The position numbers and the translations under genes were made by a program. DNA of 64,000 nt from Neovahlkampfia damariscottae (taxonomy: Eukaryota; Heterolobosea; Selenaionea; Neovahlkampfiida; Neovahlkampfiidae). The stretch lies in contig JABLTG010000020.1 of the NCBI GenBank assembly GCA_016618085.1, positions 1-64,000 of the forward strand, in the 5' to 3' direction. The notes beneath the pieces are model-generated. The model was not told where the DNA came from and did no database searches. It saw only the letters and a list, made by a program, of their open reading frames with translations. Of this stretch, positions 43,845 to 55,575 are shown in pieces (position 1 is the stretch's first letter; every line of letters begins with the position of its first letter).

Positions 43845-45265
43845 ATGTCTACACCTCCAAGAAAAACATCAGGTGGTGGTTTTCTTTCTAATATTGATCA
43901 ATTTTTTGGTGGATTCTTTACAGGAGATATTCCAGAACCTGAACAGTTGACACCTTGGGAATTTGATAGTAAAACTCATAACAACTACTCAAATATTAAT
44001 ACTTTTAGTACCTAATCAATGGATTGGAAGAGAAGGAGAATTTGAAAAGTATATTAAAAATATAAGTAAACATGAATACTTTTTCAAATATAAACCACCA
44101 AAGGATTTTAAAATACCTTTAGATAAAATCAAAGCTCAACAAATAGCAAAACTTGCATTAGAAAAAGATATCAATTTAAAAGATATAAGAATGAAATTAG
44201 TACCAACACAGTAAGATTTATATTAAATATATTTTTAGTGTTTCTGAAACACATTTTTGGAAGTGTTATTTTTATTTTGTATATTATATTCGAAATGAAA
44301 AAGATATTCATTTATTAGATCAAAAATTTGAAAAGATTGAAAAGAATTTAAAAGAAGCACAAGAAATTGAAATTAAACAAATATTAATTGAATTAGAAGA
44401 ATTAGAAAATGATATAAATGATATGAAACATTTATTAAATGATATTATTGTAAAATCATTAAGTGAAAAAAAGAATCCATTTTCCAAAGAGATTGAAGAT
44501 AAAATTGAACATTTAATTCAAGAAAAAAAGAAAATATCATTTTTATTACAAATTGATTTAACAGATAATGATGAATTAATGACTAAAATAGTTAGTCTTG
44601 ATAATCATTTTTTAAGTGTAAAATTTGAATTATTAAATATTAATTAGATGATGAATGAATTTGATAAATATATTGAATTAAAAAAGAAAAAAACAGAAAT
44701 AAAAAAAGAAAAAGATTATTTTATACCACAATGTATTCATATGAAAAAAGAATGCATTTTAAATGATAGAAAAAGAATGGAATTAAGTAAATTAGTACCA
44801 CTTAGATTTAAACAAAGAAATTGGGATTTAATTTATTCAACTTTTGAAAATGGTACACTATTAAATACAATGAATAGAAATATGGAAAATTCAAAAGGAC
44901 CATTTTTTATAATTATTTTAACAACAAAACAAGAAATTTTAGGTTGTTTTCTTGATATTTCTTCTTTAGAAATTGAAACAAATTATTATGGTGGTGGTGA
45001 AACATTTGTATTTAATTGGAACGAAAAATATGATACCATTCAAAAATTTAAATGGACAAAAAAAAATGATTTTTTACTTTTATCAAATGGTAAATCAATT
45101 TATGTAGGTGGTGGTGTCACTTCAAAACCTGCAATTTATATTAGCGATGATTTGTTGAGAGGATCAACTGGACAATGTGACACATTTGATTCTCCACCTT
45201 TAACCAATGAAATTGATTTTGAAATATTTGGAATTCAAGTTTTTTCATTTGAATTTAAAAAATAA
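43845..45265 (+). CDS. BSD-TLDc fusion protein (OXR1-like TLDc)
   Basis: join(43845..43968,44009..44210,44239..44617,44648..45265), 440 aa. The N-terminus is low-complexity Gly/Phe, then a BSD-type domain (QIAKLALEKDINLKDIRMKL, VSETHFWKCYFYFVYYI), a coiled coil (residues 135-260) and a full TLDc domain (about 265-440: LVPLRFKQRNWDLIYST, GCFLDISS, YYGGGETFVFNW, LLRGSTGQCDTFDSPPL, FEIFGIQVFSFEF). A TAG at 44645-44647 appears to stop the first half, but it is the 3' end of a 30-nt intron (44618-44647, GTAAAA..TTAG) whose removal keeps the frame. TLDc proteins bind the V-ATPase elsewhere. Confidence 0.82.
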
Positions 45266-45293
45266 AATATGTTTAAAATTAAGTTTTATTGTT

Positions 45294-48200
45294 TTAAAAA
45301 TCTTTAATATCCATTCTCATTTTAATATTCATTGATGCTAATTCATTTGATAAATATTTAAAAACATATGGAATTGCAACTTTTTTCAAACATTTACCTG
45401 TATTACATGATTTACAAATAAAATCTTTTGTGAATCCTGAATTTCTTGAAATTGTGACTAATAATCCACCACAATTTGTACAAATGAAAGTCCAATCTTC
45501 ATCAGAACAATGAAATAAACGATCTCTTAACAAAAATGAACAACCGTAAGACAGTAGACCATCTCTTTCCATTTCACCAAAACGAATACCACCACCTCTT
45601 TTTCTTCCTTTTACAGGTTGATGTGTTAATCTATCAACACTTCCAATTGAACGAACTTGAAATTTATCTTTTACCATATGTCTTAATCTTTGGTAATAAA
45701 CAACTCCAATAAAAATATCAACTTTAAATTCTGTACCAAATAAACCACAATACATTGGTTCATTTCCATAGTAATTATAACCTGCTTTTTTCAATTGTTC
45801 ACCAAAATGATCAACTGCTTTATTTTCTTCTGAAAATTTGAATGGAGTTGCATCTGGATAATATCCATGTAAAGCACCACTTTTTGATGACATTGATTCT
45901 AATAACATACCAATAGTCATTCTTGAAGGAAAAGCATGTGGATTGATGATAATATCTGGTTTTATACCTGATTCTGAAAATGGCATATCAATTTCTGGCC
46001 ATAATAAACTCAAAACACCTTTTTGACCATGTCTTGAAGAAAATTTATCACCAATTGTTGGATTTCTATTAATTCTTAAAACAATTTGAATTTTTGTTAT
46101 TCTTTTATCATTATTTTGTGAATCATTTGAAATTATAATTACATTTTCAACAGTTGCATCTTCATCTTGTGATTTCCAATTAACCATTTTAAATTGTTTT
46201 GTAATTGAATTATATTGTGAATAAATTGGAACACCATCTGTTAATTTTGTACCAATTTGAGGTAAACCATCAAGATCTAATAACTGTGAATATTTAACAT
46301 CATTTCCTTTTCCTTGTTCCATTTCTGATAATCTATTTGAAAAATAAACTGGAAATGGATTTTGATTTGAATATTGTTTAAATTCATCTTTAAAATCAAT
46401 AAATTTAGTTTTAATCATTGAACCATGTGCTAAACCTCTTTCATAACTTGATTTATTAACAATCATAGCATCTTCCATATCATAACCAGTATGTGAAATA
46501 ACAGCAACAATTGCATTTGTACCAGTTGGATAATCATTAAATGGTAATTTTTCTTGTAAATCAGTTTGAGATAATGGTCTTTGTGGTGTTTGTAATCTAT
46601 ATAATTTATTATCAGTTCTATGTTGAAATGTATGTGTTGGAATAGCCATTGTTTGTTTTGACATTTGACATTGATAAACATTTCTTGGTGATTGATTAAA
46701 ATCTGAGAATGGTGTTAAATTTCCTAAATAACTTAAAATTGAAGTTGGTGAAATTTCTTTATGAGTTGTTTCATGTTTTTTAAAATCTTCATCTTTACAT
46801 GCAATTGACATGAATAATTGTTCCGCAACACCAATATATTCAATTTTATCATTTCTTAAATTTATAACTGGTCTCATAAATCTAAATTTATGTGTATAAA
46901 TTCCAAATAATGGAAATACTGAATTTTCTTTAATTGGAAATAAACAAAATTCAATAAATTTTGAAATTCTATCAATAGTTTTAAAATATTTCAATTTTTT
47001 AATTAATTGTTTTGATTGGTCAAATGATATTTTACCAATAATTTTACCATCCAATAAAACATCAATTAATTCATTTTGATTTTTAAAAAATTCTTTTTCT
47101 TTTCCTTTTTCTTCTTGTTCTAATGATATCATTCCATTTTCAAGTAAAATATTTTTTAAATTTTTAATTTCATTTTCATCATCACATTTTTTACCAACAA
47201 CATAACATGTTTGAGATAAATGATTTAATAAACCACATGGTGCACCATCAGGTGTATGTACTGGACAAATAAATCCCCATGCTTCAGGTTTTAATCTTCT
47301 AACACTTGTTGTTCTTGAATCCATAAATGGTGCTCCTCTATGAATAGCTCTAAAATGAGATATAAATCTTGTAAAATTAATTTTATCAGCAACAATTGAA
47401 TATCCAGAGAATTGTGGTAATTCAGCTCTAATACCTTGACCAATAACTAAATTTACATTTCCAGTTGATAATAATCTTCTAACTGCTCCTGTTATAGTTG
47501 TATTTGGTTGAAGAAATAATTTTTTAATTTTTTCAAAATCAAATACTTTTGGAATATTTGAATTACTACCAGTACCAGTATAATTCAATCTTAATATTTT
47601 AGTTTTTAAAGATTCTAAATATTTTTCAATTGAATAATTTAAAACTTGTAAATAAATTTGACCACCAGTTAAAACTTCTTGATTTGATAATGAATCTTGA
47701 TCATCAATTAATATTTCATTATTAATCAATTTAAATAACTTTTTAATCATTAAAATTAAAAAATTAAATTTTTCGTCATTTGAATTTAAATGAATTAAAA
47801 TCCATTTATCAATAAATGTTTGACCATTCTTTTCATCATCGAAATTTTCTTTATCAATATTAAACAAATCTTGTTTAAATGATGATCCTAAATGTTTCAA
47901 AAAATCTTTTTTTTCAAAATAATTTGGATATAATTTTTTAGTTTCTCTAATTGATATTTCAATTCTTTCTCGATCTAAATTATTATCTGTTAATAATAAA
48001 TCCAAAATTTCTTTATCATTAACATTTTTTAATGCTTTTAAAATGAAAATTATCGGAACTTTATATTTATATGGGTTTCCAAAACTTAAAGTAATTGTAC
48101 CATGATTTAAATAATGTAATACATTAATTGTTGTAACTTCATCACTTCTAACACTTCTAACAAAAATACCTTTATCAGAATAATCTGTTTCTTTTGTCCA

Positions 48201-48744
48201 ACTTGATCTAATCATAGCTAATGGAAAATTTCTTTTATTTGCGATAATTAAACGTAATAATCTTTCTGTTCCATTTAAAAGGAAATATCCTCCAAATTCA
48301 TGTTGATCTTCTCCTTGTTTTATTAATTCTTTTGGTGTCATTTTTTCAAGAAAACATTTTGAACTTCCAACCATAATAGGTACATTTGATAAATTCTTTT
48401 CAAATTGTTGAACTTTTCCATCTTCTCCTATTTTATATGATAAAGTAATCTTTAATGGTCCTGCATAATCACTTGAACTTTCTCTACATTCTCTTGGATA
48501 AATTTTATTTCCATCTTTTTCTGGTTTTCTAATTTGAATTGAAGAAACCCAAACTTTTTTTTGAAAGAATTAAAAATATAGATCACTTTTTACATTCAAA
48601 TTTTTTTTCACCGACAGTTAAATATTGTCTTGGTAAGTGTTTTATTGTATTTTCTAATCCTTCTCCTATTGCAAAATTAAATGCTTCAATATGAGGTAAT
48701 GATAAGTCATTAAAATAATTTCTTTTTGCAACAGTTTCTTTCAT
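45294..48744 (-). CDS. RNA polymerase I second-largest subunit (RPA2/RPA135)
   Basis: complement(join(45294..48553,48594..48744)), 1136 aa. Catalytic beta-type subunit of polymerase I. Starts MKETVAKRNYFNDLSLPHIE; the lobe and fork motifs are HEFGGYFLLNGTERLLR, RNFPLAMIRSSW, FICPVHTPDGAPCGLLNHL, GYDMEDAMIVNKSS, IGDKFSSRHGQKGVLS, NPHAFPSRMTIGMLLE and the clamp KGRKRGGGIRFGEMERD. A C-terminal zinc ribbon has CTNCGG and CKSC pairs. Pol I is favoured over pol II and III by the C-terminal AIPYVFKYLSNELASMNIK pattern. One 40-nt intron. Confidence 0.93.
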
Positions 48745-48848
48745 TTAACTTTTTAGACTTGCAAAATTTTTTTGGACTTAAAATATACAATCATTGGTCA
48801 ATTTTTTTGACCAATAATAATTTTTCAACACAACAACAACTTGAAACC

Positions 48849-49085
48849 ATGGGTGTAATGAAAAACGCAATAAATACATTGAAAACTCTCGACTTTAAAA
48901 GTGTTATGAGTAATGCAAAATATTTAGATCCTTTCAGACCATCTTACAAATGGCTTGAAAAAAAAGAAGACAGACCAAAAGCATTTTTTTATCAACTTGG
49001 AACAATTATCATGTTAGTTGTTGTTCCTATGCAAATTAGCAAATGGAGAAAAAACAGAGCAGCAAAAAACACTCATGAAGATTAA
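48849..49085 (+). CDS. Small single-TM protein, unknown
   Basis: 78 aa, single exon. A polar N-terminal half (MGVMKNAINTLKTLDFKSVM, then YLDPFRPSYKWLEKKED) and one C-terminal membrane helix (YQLGTIIMLVVVPMQISKW) followed by a basic tail (RKNRAAK). Topology resembles small accessory subunits of respiratory complexes or TOM/TIM components, but I do not recognise it. The start ATG has AAACCATGG context. It diverges from RPA2 by 104 bases with ATTGG/CCAAT copies at 48792 and 48809. Confidence 0.65.
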   Translation: MGVMKNAINTLKTLDFKSVMSNAKYLDPFRPSYKWLEKKEDRPKAFFYQLGTIIMLVVVPMQISKWRKNRAAKNTHED

Positions 49086-49144
49086 ATAAAAATTTTGGAA
49101 CAATATATTTGTATTTTAAAAAAAAAAAAAAACAAACAAATAAT

Positions 49145-49777
49145 TTATTGATTAATTGATGTACTAACTGTAAGATGTTGCATCATTAAAGGATATTTTT
49201 TTGCAAGAGCAGAATATTCAGTTTTTGAAATTTTTCCGTCTTTGTCAGTATCAGCTTCTTTCCAAGTTTCTTCAATTAATTCTGCAAGCTGATCTTTTGG
49301 GATTCCAAGATTGTTTTCAGCCAAAGCTGTTTGTAAAAATTCAGTCATTTCTCCTTTAGAAATGGAATTATCTCTGTCAGCATCGTACAAAAGAAATGAA
49401 ACTAGAAAGTATTAAAATAAATTTGGAGATACAATTAATTTTTTCATTTTCTGTTCCTTTTGATGAAAATACAGATAAACCTGTCACAAATTCAACGAAA
49501 TCAATTTCTCCGTTTCCATCTTCATCGAACATATTGAACATTCTGTTTACAAATTCGGATGATTTTAATCCGAGGGCTTCTTTAAATTCACTTTTATCAA
49601 TGACACCATCATCAGTTTCTGATTTTCCAATTTTATGATAATTTCCATATAACTTTGTAATTTCTTCTTGACTGACTTTTAAATTTAAAAGTTTAAAAGT
49701 TTTTATATTTTACAGTGTGTTTTATCAATTAAAGTTTTAAGAAGCTTTTTATCAATTTTTGCTTTTGAGTTTCCCAT
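49145..49777 (-). CDS. Calcineurin B-like EF-hand protein 1
   Basis: complement(join(49145..49401,49433..49675,49714..49777)), 187 aa. Begins MGNSK, a likely N-myristoylation site. Four EF-hands: a degenerate DDGVIDKSEF loop, D-E-D-G-N-G-E-I-D, D-A-D-R-D-N-S-I-S, and D-T-D-K-D-G-K-I-S. Family length and GLSVFSSKGT linker match the regulatory subunit of calcineurin. Introns are 31 and 38 nt at the same codon positions as in the neighbouring paralogue, so the two arose by tandem duplication. A calcineurin A gene is not in the window. Confidence 0.88.
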
Positions 49778-49888
49778 GCTTTAAAAATACGTTTGATTGG
49801 ATGAATCTAACAAGGGTCTTATTTATTGGTGGAAAATTAAAAATAAAAACCAACGAATAAAATTTTTAACGTTTAAATTTACAACAAT

Positions 49889-50521
49889 TTATTGTTTAAT
49901 ATTTGTTGTTATAGTCATATTTCCAATCATACTTGGGTGTTTTGTGACTAAAACTCTATATTCATCAAATGAAATTTTTCCATCTTTGTCAGTATCTGCT
50001 TCTTTGAATGTAGCATCAACAATACCATCAATTTGATCTTTTGGAATTTCAAGATTATTTTCAGTTAAAGAAGAAGCCAAAAGTTTGTACAATTCTTCTC
50101 TTGAAATAAAAGCGTCACCATCTTCATCATAAATTTTAAATGAAACTAAAAAAAATTAAAATAAAAAGCAATCAAACATTTGAGTTTTTCATCCATTGTA
50201 CCCTTTTCTGAGAAGACAGATAAACCAGAAATAAATTCTTGAAAGTTAATTTTTGAGTCTTTGTTTGTATCAAAAAGAGCAAACATTCTGTCTACGAACA
50301 TTGAATCTTTGAGTCCAAGAATGTTTGAAAAATCATTTTTATCAATATATCCATCTTCATCCTTTGTACTACTGATGTTTTTATAAAGTTCATAAAGTTT
50401 AACAATTTCTTCTTGTTTGACTTGTTTTTCTTTTAAAAAGTTATATTTTCTTACAATGAGTTGTTTCAATTAAAGTTTTAAGTTCATTCTTTTTTAATTT
50501 ATGTTGGTTACCTTGACCCAT
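49889..50521 (-). CDS. Calcineurin B-like EF-hand protein 2
   Basis: complement(join(49889..50145,50178..50420,50455..50521)), 188 aa. Paralogue of the gene downstream: MGQGN start, EF-hand loops DEDGYIDKNDF, DTNKDSKINFQEF, DEDGDAFISREE and DTDKDGKISFDEY, same exon lengths in exons 2 and 3 (243 and 257 nt). Introns are 32 and 34 nt. Sequence between copies has diverged greatly outside the loops, so the duplication is old. Confidence 0.88.
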
Positions 50522-50665
50522 TGTTATCTCTTTTAATTATTTAGAAAAGATGGACGAACTGCTTACACTTTAACTGATTACTGTTGAAACTGGTGAGCCA
50601 ATCAAAAATAACTTTGGAAATTAACCAATCATTTTTATTAATTTTTTTGACTTTATATTTTCTCT

Positions 50666-53600
50666 TTAAGTTTTTAAAGATTGAGCCAACTCATGGAATT
50701 TTTCTGTGACCCTTGGCATAATTGAAGTTAAAGATGAGTTTATAACACCTAAAATGTATTCATCGGCTTCTTGATCATTCAAATCTAATTTGAAATTCTT
50801 TTCAACAATTCTATAGAGATTTTGTCGATATTCACCACTTAAATGAGGTATATTTGCCAATGTCATTGTATTTAGCATTACTAATATATAATTTGCATAT
50901 TTTCTCAAAATACCAAATGCTTTACAACAAAATATTTTGAATTGAACATATTCAGTTGAATTTAAACCTCCCATACCATCAATCATTTCATAGGTTAATC
51001 TAATTGCAGGTGGAAGTGGTTTAGGATCTTGACCTAAAATAAAACCAAAATCAATATGAAAGAAATGACCATCTTCAGTTATTAAAATATTACTATTGTT
51101 TTTTTAATATAAAATATTAATATTACTCTAAATGTCTATCACCAATTCCTAACAAATATGTTATTATACAATATCCAGCACAACTTTTAATATAAGTTTT
51201 AACAACATCTGGAGGACAAATACCGAATGAATTTGATTTTTTAAAGTATTCTTGAATTGAACCAAATTGTTTCAAAATTGAACTAACAGTTAAACTATTT
51301 TGAACTAATTCAACAAAACCAGTATCAATACCAGTTGCTAAAACATGATATGGAGTTAAACATAAATCTAAATTATTTGCAGATAAACAATCATTCATAA
51401 ATTTAATCATTTGACTAATTAACATATCTTGTCTTAAATCATCACCTTTTTTAAAAATGATACTAAATTGTTCATTTGAATCATTATTTAAAAATGTAAT
51501 TGAAATTGGTTGTAATGCAGATTTAAATATTTTACCAGATTCTTTTTTAATACCATTTATACAAAAATGAGTATTTAAAGGTAAATAAACATTTTCATCA
51601 TTTTTAAAAATATCATCCCAATTAATATTAATTGATTTACTTTTATAAGTTCCTTCAATTATTTTATTTAAAATTATTTGTTTTGATAATCTATCTTTTG
51701 ATGATAATTCATTTATAAATAAAGTTGAAATTGAAGTTAATGAATCAACAATTTTTTGTTGTCTTAAAATCATTGAAAGATATATTTTACCTTCATCACT
51801 CTTTGATAATGTATCACCTAAATGATATAAAGTAGTTGAAAAATAATTTGAAAAATGTTTATCTTTTTCTGATTCTCTTTCAATAGATAAATACCAACTC
51901 AATTTTGATGCAATATGAAATGATTTAATGGATAAATTTAATAATAAATTTAATAAACTTGATGTTTTTTGTTTAATTTCTTTATAATCTTCAAATCTTA
52001 ATGTTTGAACTAATTGTAATAATACTAATTCAATTTGATCAATTGGAAAATTATTTAATGCTTTTAATGATAAATTTCTTAATTCTTTTTGTTTAAAACA
52101 TAATAATTCTAATATTTCTTCTAATGTTAATATTTCACATATCTTTGGATTTTCAATTAAATATAAAATTTCTTTTTTTTCTTTTTCATTTTCCCAACTT
52201 TAATTTTATTGGTTAATTAAATTTAATATTTACTTTATTGCTTTCATCATTTTTACAAATATTTTTCTTTCAAAAATTAAAATATATTTATGAGTTAAAA
52301 GAAAATTGGATTCAATTTCTGGTAATTTTTTATATAACACTCTTGGATAAGTTAAACATTTGTATAATATTTTTAAATTTTCATTTTTTGATTTTTCATT
52401 TTGAACATTTATAATTACAGGTAAAAATAATTCTGAATTTGAAAATGAATTTCTAATTTCTTTTAAAACTTTATCTTCTTTTTCTTTTCCAAGTATTTCT
52501 TTAATTGGTGCAATTTGTTGAATAATTGAAATAAATTGAAAATTTGATGAATTTCTTTTTTTATTTTCTTTTTTTTCATTTTTTAAATTAATTTTTGAAT
52601 TGGTATCATATTGTGTATGTGTAATTTGCATTTTTCTTTTTGTATTTACAAGTTTTTCAATTGTTTCTTCTTTTGATTTTGTTGGTATTTTAAAATAATT
52701 TTCAATTAAATTTAATGTTACAAACTGATTTTCAATTATACCTGTAATTTCATTAATATATTTTATTTTAAATTCTTCTTCTTCTTCTTCTTCTTCATCA
52801 TCACCACCTTTAAATATATCTTTTGATAATATTAATGGTTCAGTTTGAATATATTCAGATGACATTGGTGATAATGCATTCATATTATCTTCTATTGATT
52901 TTAAATTACTAATTTTTAAATTTTTTATATTTGAAATCTTTTTTGATAAATTTATTGATACTAAATTATCCATAGTTGATCCATCGGATGAATTAATACT
53001 ACTACTACTACCACTATTACTATTATAACTATTTCCAACAATTGATATTTTTCTTCTTTCATCCAATGAATGTGATCTCTTTTTTTCTTCTGAATCCATT
53101 AATAATTCTTCTACTCTTATTTTTGATCTTCTATTATTTATACTAACTGCTTTATCTGTCATTTTAAATGGACTTAATGTTCTATCATGTTCTGATATTG
53201 GTTTTGGTCTCTCTTTTTTTGAAACATCTTCATCTTTTTTTAATTTTGGTGGTACATGCATTGAAAATGTTCTAACTTTTTCTTCTTCATTAATTTTCTC
53301 ATTTTTTTTTGATAAAAAACTTAAAAGTGCAAATATTTTAGTATGGTTCTTTTCAATAATATCAGAAGGTGTAATTTGTAAATTTGATATTGATTCTTTT
53401 TTTTGTTCTAAATATGTTTTTAATGCCTTCAATCCAATATTTATATTTTGTCTACGAAAAAATTCATTTTGTGAACTGAAATTAATCTTGTATTTTTTTT
53501 TTTTACTTTTTAATTTTTAATTTAGTTTTTGTCAAATGTTCAACCATAACTATGAATACTTTATCATCAAAATCTGAAATGGAGTTAAATTCTTTTTTAA

Positions 53601-53718
53601 GAATTGAACTCAACCAAACACAACATAACTTTTCCTATTTTTATTTTTAATTTTAATATTTAAGTCTTACATTTTCTCGAACATAAACTTCAGTCTCACT
53701 TTCTTCGAACGTTGACAT
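50666..53718 (-). CDS. Calponin-homology domain fused to a Vps34-like PI3-kinase
   Basis: complement(join(50666..51092,51127..52197,52234..53475,53507..53634,53671..53718)), 971 aa. Residues about 18-110 form a CH domain (VWLSSILKKEF, ISDFDDKVFIVMVEHLTKTKLK, INIGLKALKTYL, IFALLSFLSKK). A disordered phosphosite-rich linker (110-330) stands where a C2 domain is expected. The PIK helical region (about 455-570) and a class-III-like lipid kinase domain follow: KKGDDLRQD with its Lys near 722, [48 protein letters not shown]. Kinase residues look intact, so PI3P synthesis is likely. Introns 31-36 nt. The CCAATCA element ends 1 base before the ATG. Confidence 0.85.
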
Positions 53719-53719
53719 T

Positions 53720-53726
53720 TGATTGG
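53720..53726 (-). promoter_or_regulatory. CCAATCA element 1 base before the ATG
   Basis: Read on the minus strand the sequence is CCAATCAAATG, with the start codon of the CH-PI3K gene at 53718-53716. This is the tightest spacing of the motif to a start codon in the window. Confidence 0.6.
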
Positions 53727-53778
53727 ATTTGGTTTGTGAATGAAATCTATTGGTCAAAAAAAAACCTGTCAAAAATTT

Positions 53779-55447
53779 TTATTCTTCAATTTCATCAAAA
53801 TCATCATCTAAAGACCATATTTTTAAATAACCATCAATACTAATGATGAAAAGAATTAAAGATAAATTATTACCTTGAAGTTGATAAAATATTTTTGAAT
53901 GGATGACAATTTAAATGTAATATATTTTTTTTATGAATTTGAATTTGATCTAATAATAAAGAAGTATTAAAATCAAATGTAAATAATATATTATCATCAG
54001 TAATACCATATAAATATTTTAAATCAAATGAAATTGAAATTAAAATGAAATCACCTTCCTATATATTTGGAGTGAAAAATAAAAGAATTACTGATTTTTC
54101 ATGTGTAAATATTTTTAATAATTTTCCATTTTTATCAAATAAATGAATAAATTTTGAATGATTTGAAATTAAAATTTGATTTAAATTTTCAATAAATTTA
54201 CAAGAAAGAATTGAAAGATTATTTAAATTAAAATTTAAAATACATTCAGTTGAATTTACATTCCAAATTCTAATAGTTGAATCAGATGAACAACTTAATA
54301 TTTCTTCATCATTTTTTATAAAATGAATTTCATTAATAAATGATTCATGACCAATAAATTCTTTTAATAAGTTACCTGAATTTAATCCATGTATTTTTAT
54401 TTTTTTATCAAAAGAACAAGATAAAATATAATTTAAATTCTTTGATATTTTTAAACTTGAAATACCTTTTTCATGAGCATTTTTAATTTTACGAATACAA
54501 TTCCCTTTTTTTATATTCCAAATTTTAATCATACCATCTTCTGATCCACTTAATAATATTTCAGAATTATAACTAAAATCTAAACATAATATTTTTGATT
54601 CATGTATCATAAATTCATCTTTTAATTGATATTCTAAATTTAGATTTAATTTTCCTTCTTTGTAATTCCAAACTTCAATAAAATTATCAAAACTACCAGA
54701 TACTAAATATTTATCATTTGGTGAAAATATTGAACAAGTTGGATAACTCTTTTTACCAAATTTAATTTTTTGTATCATTTTTATTTTTTTGTTTTCTTCT
54801 TTTTCTTGAATAATTTTCATTTTTTTAGATGATTCCATTTGTTTCATCGAATCATTCTCTATATTTTGATCAATATTAATTTGATTTTGAATGGATTGTA
54901 TTTGAGTTTCAGTTTGAATTAATTTTCTCTTTTTATCATCCATACTTAATAAAAATGAATTTGATTTTAAAATTTTAATTTCAAATAATATTTTTTTCAA
55001 TAAATTTTCTCTTTTTTCTAAAATATCTTCTTTTTTTATATTCATTGATTTTTCATTGGCCATCATGAATAACTTTTCAATTTCTAAAATCTTTTTTTTT
55101 TCTTCTTCATTCTCTTTTAAATAGTTTATTAAATTAGAATTTAAAAAAAATAATTTTGCAACATCAATTTCATTATACTCAATCAATTCTTCAATAATCA
55201 TTTTTTCTAATTCAAATAAATTTGATTTAGAAAGAGTTAGAAAATTTAATTTTTTTAAAATTTTATCCCATTCACCATTTAAAAATTCAGTTTCAAATTC
55301 TTTTTTTTCTTCAATTGAATTAAAATATTTATATTCTGTTTTGGTTTCTTCTATTACTTTTTTAAAACTTTCATTTAAATTATTTTCTTTGCAAAATTGT
55401 AATATATATTCTATTGGTATCTTAGAGTCAATCTTTTTACTTTCCAT
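53779..55447 (-). CDS. SMU1: SMU1-type splicing factor (LisH-CTLH-WD40)
   Basis: complement(join(53779..53839,53874..54058,54092..55447)), 533 aa. Spliceosomal B-complex protein. N-terminus: LisH (IPIEYILQFCKENNLNESF) and CTLH (FLNGEWDKILKKLNFL, ELEKMIIEELIEYNE). WD40 propeller from about 235: KIKFGKKSYPTCSIFSPND, GSFDNFIEVWNYKEGK, GSEDGMIKIWNIKKG, FIGHESFINEIHF, SSDSTIRIWN, ending STSSIDGYLKIW. An in-frame TAG near 54061 is removed by the 33-nt intron 54059-54091, restoring HEKSEGDF as in SMU1. Confidence 0.93.
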
Positions 55448-55575
55448 TTGTTTGTCAAAGTAAATGTGTTTCTAACAAAATGAAGTTGATTGGTTCAAAT
55501 TTTCAATGAAGTGATTAAACAAGAAGAGAACACAAACTCATCAAAAAATATCAATTATAAATATTATTCAACAAA

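Noticed and set aside
43339-43950. Plus-strand frame of about 200 codons opposite EngB
   Set aside because: Antisense to a clear GTPase with intact G motifs and overlaps the next gene's true start.
44645-44647. TAG readthrough or reassigned stop codon in the BSD-TLDc gene
   Set aside because: A 30-nt GT-AG intron explains it without recoding; other apparent in-frame stops (for example near 54061) are also removed by introns, so the standard code holds.
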